Of a stretch of DNA of 5,368 nucleotides, positions 2,767-5,368 are shown in pieces. The stretch's first letter is position 1. Every line of letters starts with the position of its first letter. The notes beneath the pieces are model-generated. The model searched no databases. It saw only the letters and a program-made list of their open reading frames with translations, and had not been told where the DNA came from. The position numbers and the translations under genes are program-made. The DNA comes from CAZTWC01 sp964617105 [NCBI: uncultured Myxococcia bacterium] (GTDB lineage: Bacteria > CAZTWC01): the NCBI GenBank assembly GCA_964617105.1, contig CAZTWC010000163.1, positions 2,769-8,136 on the forward strand, given 5' to 3'.

Positions 2767-5368
2767 CCTGGCTCTAAAATTGATCCAGCGACCAATAACT
2801 ATAACCAGCCACAAAATCAGCAAAGTATAGAAAATTTTATTCTCTTCCAACCCTACTCCCGATGATATTTGACTGCAGGAACAGCCGATATCCCCACCCA
2901 GGGGAATGGCGCCTCTTTCCAGACGACCAGTAAAATCATCCGCCTTTAAAGTGGGATCGGTCTTATCGAGTTTTACCTCCTCCCAGTCATAAGCACCGCC
3001 ATTATCGCTGTCCTGGTCTCGAAAATCTGGCAGGCCGTCGCCATCGGAATCACGGGGAGAGGCGGGATCATCACCCACCTCGTTTTTATCCAGCAACTCC
3101 TCCAGGGTCATCTCCAGACTATCATTATCAGAGTCCAAATCCAAATAATCGGGCTGGCCATCCCCATCCTGGTCGTGAGGCTTTTCCACCATTTTGGCGC
3201 CCTCTTCTTCCGGCCCATTCTCACTGTTTCCTTCACCATCCTCTTTGGCGGTATCCTGGATAATACCCGGCCCCCAGGCTTCTAACTTATCACCAATGCC
3301 ATCGCCATCAGAGTCCTGATCTCGAAAATCGGGAACCAGGTCGCCATCGCTGTCGCGAATCTCCCCTTTTTGCCCCGCCTTCTCCCCGGCTCCACCACTT
3401 TTTGGATTCTCTGATTCAGCGCTGGCATCACTGTTTTTTTGAATTTCTGCCTTTCCGTTAGCATCCTCATGGGCCTCGATTTTATCGGACAAAGTATCGT
3501 TGTCACTGTCCAAATCCAGATAATCGGGCCTTCCATCACCGTCACAGTCAACCGGCGCCTCTACCGTTTTGCATACTTTGCCAAACAGTTCCTGATGCCC
3601 CTCAGGAATAAACCCCTCCAAATGATCGCCAATACTGTCCCCGTCACTGTCTAGATCCAAAGCATCTATAATGCCATCGCCATCAGCATCAAAACCCTTC
3701 TCCTGGCCTATACTTTCTTGCGCCTCAGCCACCCCATCCAGATCCTGCCAATTACAGACAGCACTATTGCCTATTTTCATACACTCCATTATCTGGTCTT
3801 TATCTTCGTCTAAAAGCAACTTGCGGTAAGGATCGGTTTCCTGCTTATCGCTAAGACCGTCACCATCGCTGTCAGCCTGAGTGCAAGAGGTGGCCAGCAA
3901 ACTTATCTCCAGCCAGTTTGCCAGAGAATCCTTATCTATATCACCAACTCCCAGGCAATCGTCATCCCCCTTATTGGGATCGGTTTCGTCCTGATCGACC
4001 AGGCCGTCACGGTTATAATCTTCCATGCCATCGGCCACCCCGCCCTGGTCAGAATCCACCATTAAAGGCCAGGTGGTGCTGGACTTATCCTGATCTCCAA
4101 CAAAAAATCCCTTATTAAGGTCCGTATCCTGGCCAGCAATTTCCTTCCCCGCTTCCAAGCCATCGGGCAATTGGTCATTGTCACTGTCTGGATCTAAAAG
4201 ATTTATTAGCCCATCGCCATCCGAATCTATACTGGGATTGTGCTCCTCCCCGTCCAACAACCCATCGTCATCGCTATCACTGTCTTGAGGGTTCGATTTG
4301 AGTAAATTTTCTTCAGCATCACTCAATCCATCTTTATCCTGATCCGCTGGAATCTGCAGGTCATCAGCACTATCATCCGGGTTGGTTTCATTGCTATCTA
4401 CCGCCCCATTGTGATTTGCATCTTCAGCCCCGTCAGCAACCCCGCCATCATCAGTGTCCTTAAGATTCGGATTAGTAGTGGTGGCTCCCTGGTCTTTATC
4501 TGGCACAAAAAAACCTTTGCTCTTATCAGTTCCCAAAATTGCGCCGTCTGCCTTAACCGCCTGATAAATTCCGGTTTCGGTGCCGTCTAATATCCCGTCA
4601 TTATCACTGTCAGGATCGAGTCCATTGTTCAGTCCATCCTGGTCTTTATCGTTGAACTGCCTGGCCACAGTCAGGCATTGGTTTGCCTGGGCCTCTTGGA
4701 CCAAATCGACAGAGAGAGTGTCAGACTCCTGCCCATCCTTTAGACCGTCATCATCACTGTCTTGGTCCAAGGGATTGAGAAAATATTCTACTTCCTGGCC
4801 ATCCAAAACCCCATCACAGTCGCTGTCACTGTTTTTGGGGTCGGTTTTAAAAATCCCGGTTTCATCAATATTACTCAGCCCGTCACTATCAGGGTCACCC
4901 ATAGGACCGTCATGATCTTCCTGGTCCAGATAATCAGGAATCCCGTCACAGTCTAAATCCTGTATAGATTCATCTTTATCTGGATTACCATCATTGTCAG
5001 CATCCAGATCCAAATAATCGGGAACCCCATCCTGATCACTGTCTTTGGCAACATCGCAAGCGGCAGCCTGCTTGGGCTGACATTTACAGGTATGGATTCC
5101 CCGCTGGCGCCAATCCTGGGAAGTGGTACATTCTCTGACCAGGCCGCGACATTCATCACCATCGGAGATGCCATCGCCATCAGAATCTTTATCCACAAAG
5201 TCAGGCTTCTGGTCCTTATCGCTGTCCCTTGGCTGACCTCCAGCAGTACCCAGGCCGCTCTCTTGCCGATCAGAGAGTCCATCACCGTCAGAATCATCAT
5301 CCACCACATCGTCATAACCATCCCCATCCAGGTCGGAAGATGATTCTGACGGTGATGGACTCTCTGAT
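850..5368 (-). CDS. TSP3-repeat surface protein with internal MYXO-CTERM-like tail, fused in frame to an OmpA-family outer-membrane protein (5' end missing)
   Basis: One open frame runs from the right window edge to a TAA at 850-852. A GTG at 5305-5307 gives 1485 residues, but the frame upstream stays open and continues the Asp-rich repeat (S-D-L-D-G-D-G-Y-D-D), so GTG is not the true start and the N-terminus is off the window. Numbered from that GTG: TSP3-like repeats 1-784 (DxDxDG loops, expected to bind Ca2+); GCSC at 808-811 and a membrane segment at about 825-839 followed by R840, R845 and R847 (MYXO-CTERM layout); a signal-peptide-like stretch 848-882; predicted beta-barrel 883-1158; five 33-residue TSP3 repeats 1162-1326; charged linker; OmpA domain about 1356-1485. 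Each half resembles a complete protein known separately in Myxococcota and relatives. Whether this is one gene or two joined by a sequencing error cannot be settled here. Its stop lies 49 bases before the next gene's start, suggesting an operon. The repeat and OmpA assignments are secure; the single-gene status is not. Confidence 0.85.
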   Translation of the reverse strand, partial: SESPSPSESSSDLDGDGYDDVVDDDSDGDGLSDRQESGLGTAGGQPRDSDKDQKPDFVDKDSDGDGISDGDECRGLVRECTTSQDWRQRGIHTCKCQPKQAAACDVAKDSDQDGVPDYLDLDADNDGNPDKDESIQDLDCDGIPDYLDQEDHDGPMGDPDSDGLSNIDETGIFKTDPKNSDSDCDGVLDGQEVEYFLNPLDQDSDDDGLKDGQESDTLSVDLVQEAQANQCLTVARQFNDKDQDGLNNGLDPDSDNDGILDGTETGIYQAVKADGAILGTDKSKGFFVPDKDQGATTTNPNLKDTDDGGVADGAEDANHNGAVDSNETNPDDSADDLQIPADQDKDGLSDAEENLLKSNPQDSDSDDDGLLDGEEHNPSIDSDGDGLINLLDPDSDNDQLPDGLEAGKEIAGQDTDLNKGFFVGDQDKSSTTWPLMVDSDQGGVADGMEDYNRDGLVDQDETDPNKGDDDCLGVGDIDKDSLANWLEISLLATSCTQADSDGDGLSDKQETDPYRKLLLDEDKDQIMECMKIGNSAVCNWQDLDGVAEAQESIGQEKGFDADGDGIIDALDLDSDGDSIGDHLEGFIPEGHQELFGKVCKTVEAPVDCDGDGRPDYLDLDSDNDTLSDKIEAHEDANGKAEIQKNSDASAESENPKSGGAGEKAGQKGEIRDSDGDLVPDFRDQDSDGDGIGDKLEAWGPGIIQDTAKEDGEGNSENGPEEEGAKMVEKPHDQDGDGQPDYLDLDSDNDSLEMTLEELLDKNEVGDDPASPRDSDGDGLPDFRDQDSDNGGAYDWEEVKLDKTDPTLKADDFTGRLERGAIPLGGDIGCSCSQISSGVGLEENKIFYTLLILWLVIVIGRWINFRARMFPVASSAHKSRFLFFFLLFTLLVTGYTGVKVAAAEDESVDIELFRPALGPLGPIYTDSGDSLPKFNYHLGLLLNYLHLPLKLNAQGETIRNLVDYRVSSHLIFCFSLTDYWEFGVSAPLILHQQGLRLAKNTGEIESEGLGDIHLKQKLVFWVQKNWGLDLAALGTLVLPVGNKDRYGGDPNLQGEIGLAATKKFAWGATAFNLGYRTPRGVDSYTMQLEDMLIYKASARYKLPLSWLKNHQVTVLGELLGATAARSPFKKTITNPLELVLAAKYQVSKNIHLTAGAAKALQSGIGTANWRIFAGLSYYTLIKDSDKDGLIDDLDRCPLQPEDMDNFQDQDGCPDKDNDQDKIPDPVDGCPNKPEDRDNFQDQDGCPDVDNDQDNILDTYDKCPNKKEDYDGVEDGDGCPDIDADRDGIKDELDKCPLEPEDKDKVADEDGCPEEDADEDKIVDLKDKCPLEPENYNQHEDEDGCPDKIPQDAAEKPAAVESKEKNGAGKEKPETVEFDPNFYYKICKGEDIFAKCIHFEYNQTDILAYYHPQIEEMVKWLQENQWNELWILGHSDRVGTDPEYNHKISVWRTMVFRDFLVAKGIDKKKIYIKGFGDTQPLDRNDTARGRLRNRRVEIRVVKSAPEN
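853..1242 (-). other. C-terminal OmpA-like peptidoglycan-binding domain
   Basis: Residues 1356-1485 include HFEYNQTDI, ILGHSDRVGTDPEYN, ISVWR, a GFGDTQPL segment and NRRVEIRV. These match the OmpA_C family landmarks (GHTDxxG, YNxxLSxxRA, GxGExxP, NRRVE). The diaminopimelate-binding pair of Acinetobacter OmpA (Asp271 and Arg286) corresponds to Asp1414 and Arg1430, with one extra residue between them. Both are present, so binding is likely intact. A Lys/Glu/Ala linker precedes the domain. Confidence 0.92.
1330..1824 (-). repeat. Five tandem 33-residue (99-bp) TSP3 repeats
   Basis: The pattern DxDxDxxxDxxDxCPxxPEDxDxxxDxDGCPD repeats five times with no length variation. The first cysteines lie at residues 1175, 1208, 1241, 1274 and 1307, and the second at 1191, 1224, 1257, 1290 and 1323. 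Each repeat can bind Ca2+ and form a disulfide, making a periplasmic spacer between barrel and peptidoglycan-binding domain. A perfect 34-bp DNA match at 1630-1663 and 1729-1762, offset by 99 bases, points to a fairly recent duplication or gene conversion of one unit. Confidence 0.9.
1834..2661 (-). other. Predicted outer-membrane beta-barrel domain
   Basis: Residues 883-1158 of the continuous frame show strand-like alternation (for example FNYHLGLLLNYLHLPLKL, WEFGVSAPLILH, LGDIHLKQKLVFWV), Gly/aromatic-rich turns and a short final strand ending GLSYYTL just before the TSP3 stalk. It resembles the N-terminal barrel of deltaproteobacterial OmpA proteins, which often begin with a 'VDIELFRPA' type sequence. 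Strand number and topology cannot be fixed by eye. Confidence 0.65.
2662..2766 (-). other. Internal Sec signal-peptide-like segment
   Basis: Codons 848-882 have a Met start, a short basic n-region (K857, R859), a core rich in Phe, Leu and Val (860-873) and Ala-Ala-Ala before Glu-Asp-Glu, which fits signal peptidase I cleavage after residue 882. With the preceding membrane segment and its positive loop it would form a hairpin with both ends outside the cytoplasm, consistent with a processed polyprotein. It is equally what the N-terminus of a separate OmpA gene would look like. Confidence 0.75.
2767..2886 (-). other. MYXO-CTERM-like surface-sorting tail (GCSC, membrane segment, Arg)
   Basis: Codons 808-811 read Gly-Cys-Ser-Cys. 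They are followed by 13 mostly polar residues, a hydrophobic segment of about 15 residues (825-839, IFYTLLILWLVIVIG) and then R840, R845 and R847. This three-part order is that of the MYXO-CTERM sorting signal, which myxosortase-type proteases process near the invariant cysteine and which normally ends a protein. Here no stop follows: the frame continues directly into a signal peptide. The membrane segment is at the short end of normal. Confidence 0.7.
2980..3177 (-). repeat. Paired TSP3 unit 'PDYLDLDSDND / PDFRDQDSD', copy 2
   Basis: Residues 711-776 repeat the A-spacer-B order: DGDGQPDYLDLDSDNDS, a shorter acidic spacer, then DSDGDGLPDFRDQDSDNGG. It is the last TSP3 block before the membrane-proximal region and the GCSC tail. 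A Glu/Gly/Asn-rich spacer (681-710) lies between the two copies. Confidence 0.7.
3280..3552 (-). repeat. Paired TSP3 unit 'PDYLDLDSDND / PDFRDQDSDGD', copy 1
   Basis: Residues 586-676 hold unit A (DGDGRPDYLDLDSDNDT) and unit B (DSDGDLVPDFRDQDSDGDG), separated by a Ser/Gly/Lys/Glu-rich spacer at 615-650. The same A-spacer-B order recurs at 711-776, so the two-unit block was probably duplicated. Confidence 0.7.
3958..4200 (-). repeat. Large TSP3 module, copy 2
   Basis: Residues 370-450 repeat the order of copy 1: LDPDSDNDQLPDGLEAG, then NKGFFVGDQDKSSTT, then DSDQGGVADGMED and DQDETDPNKGDDD. The landmarks align while the DNA has diverged. A short ordinary TSP3 stretch (317-369) separates the two copies. 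Confidence 0.75.
4360..4623 (-). repeat. Large TSP3 module, copy 1
   Basis: Residues 229-316 run from LDPDSDNDGILDGTETG through GFFVPDKDQGATTTNPN and DTDDGGVADGAED to NETNPDD. This extended module, with the GFFV...D(Q/K)...TTT, GGVADGxED and ETxP landmarks, recurs as copy 2 about 140 residues later. Equivalent modules are familiar from large secreted proteins of Myxococcota, recognised here by pattern only. Confidence 0.75.
5056..5151 (-). other. Cysteine-rich insertion within the TSP3 array
   Basis: Residues 53-84, numbered from the GTG at 5307, contain five cysteines (53, 60, 74, 76, 84) spaced C-x6-C-x13-C-x-C-x7-C, and the stretch is basic (several Arg/Lys) where its surroundings are strongly acidic. 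It sits between two ordinary TSP3 units. In an exported protein these cysteines could form disulfides, but an odd number leaves one free or paired elsewhere. I do not recognise the domain. Confidence 0.6.
5269..5368. repeat. Perfect 30-bp inverted repeat ending at the window edge
   Basis: Bases 5269-5298 and 5339-5368 are exact reverse complements, separated by 40 bases. The left arm encodes DDSDGDGLSD on the minus strand. The right arm encodes the same peptide on the plus strand and an unrelated Ser/Pro/Glu stretch on the minus strand. The match ends exactly on the inner side (5299 versus 5338) and may extend beyond the window on the outer side. An assembly or amplification fold-back at a contig end is the simplest explanation. 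Confidence 0.9.

Larger units (their letters stand above)
2956..5338 (-). repeat. Long array of TSP3-like calcium-binding repeats
   Basis: About 780 codons are dominated by degenerate Asp-rich units such as DSDGDGLSD, DSDNDGILDG and QDGDGQPDYLDLDSDND, often followed by Glu-containing turns (xxETG, xxEE). This is the thrombospondin type 3 pattern, in which Asp/Asn side chains hold Ca2+ and make a stiff rod. Related stretches recur at DNA level (for example around 3135, 3511 and 4996), but they are diverged, so this is an old expansion shaped at protein level. Two units carry much larger modules (229-316 and 370-450), and spacers interrupt the array at 53-84, 615-650 and 681-710. The periodicity also explains the long open frames on the opposite strand. 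Confidence 0.9.

Noticed and set aside
4580-4915. Plus-strand open frame rich in Ser/Leu/Pro
   Set aside because: Antisense shadow of the Asp-rich repeats; its Ser/Pro bias comes from complementing GAT/GAC-rich coding sequence.
5305-5307. GTG as the true start of the large protein
   Set aside because: The frame upstream remains open to the edge and continues a TSP3 unit (DLDGDGYDD), there is no signal peptide after the GTG, and there is no Shine-Dalgarno sequence before it.
4953-5327. 124-codon minus-strand frame rich in Met and Ile
   Set aside because: Alternate-frame shadow of the repeat array; composition is an artefact of GATGG-type codons read one base off.
2956-5338. CRISPR-like or mobile repeat array
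   Set aside because: Repeats are degenerate, of varying length, in frame with coding sequence and explained by Asp-rich protein units; there are no constant direct repeats with unique spacers, and no transposase.

Overview
The window carries one leftward (minus-strand) transcription block of cell-envelope genes and no RNA gene, mobile element or CRISPR array that I can support. Three protein modules are read from right to left. (1) 5368 to about 2767: a very Asp-rich surface protein built of calcium-binding thrombospondin type 3 (TSP3) like repeats, with its N-terminus beyond the window. It ends in a GCSC motif, a membrane segment and arginines, which is the layout of a MYXO-CTERM surface-sorting tail. 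(2) 2766 to 850: an OmpA-family outer-membrane protein with signal peptide, predicted beta-barrel, five TSP3 repeats of exactly 33 residues, a charged linker and a C-terminal OmpA peptidoglycan-binding domain. (3) 800 to 24: a small membrane-anchored or exported protein with DUF11-like Ig-fold repeats, preceded by a good Shine-Dalgarno sequence.

Modules 1 and 2 lie in one uninterrupted reading frame. As written, the sequence therefore encodes a single protein of at least 1485 residues with a C-terminal sorting signal and an N-terminal signal peptide back to back in its middle. It could be a genuine fusion processed into two envelope proteins, or two adjacent genes joined by a one-base error. 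A TAG stop sits one frame off, immediately after the membrane segment, next to a 4-base homopolymer.

The organism is probably a deltaproteobacterial-grade bacterium (Myxococcota or a relative such as Bdellovibrionota or SAR324-like groups). MYXO-CTERM tails, TSP3 modules of the 'DTDGGGVADGAED' type and OmpA proteins with 'CPxxPED' TSP3 stalks are characteristic there. GC content looks like 40-52% in the lines I counted, lower than in classical myxobacteria. Phylum assignment is inference.

Functionally, module 1 looks like an exposed calcium-stiffened stalk or adhesin, module 2 like an outer-membrane anchor tying the envelope to peptidoglycan, and module 3 like an accessory extracytoplasmic protein. 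A surface protein with a MYXO-CTERM tail beside an OmpA-domain barrel resembles in layout the TraA/TraB outer-membrane-exchange pair of myxobacteria, but homology is not shown. Both window ends need caution: the last 30 bases are an exact inverted copy of 5269-5298 (probable assembly fold-back), and the small gene stops at a TAG inside what looks like an unfinished DUF11-like domain.
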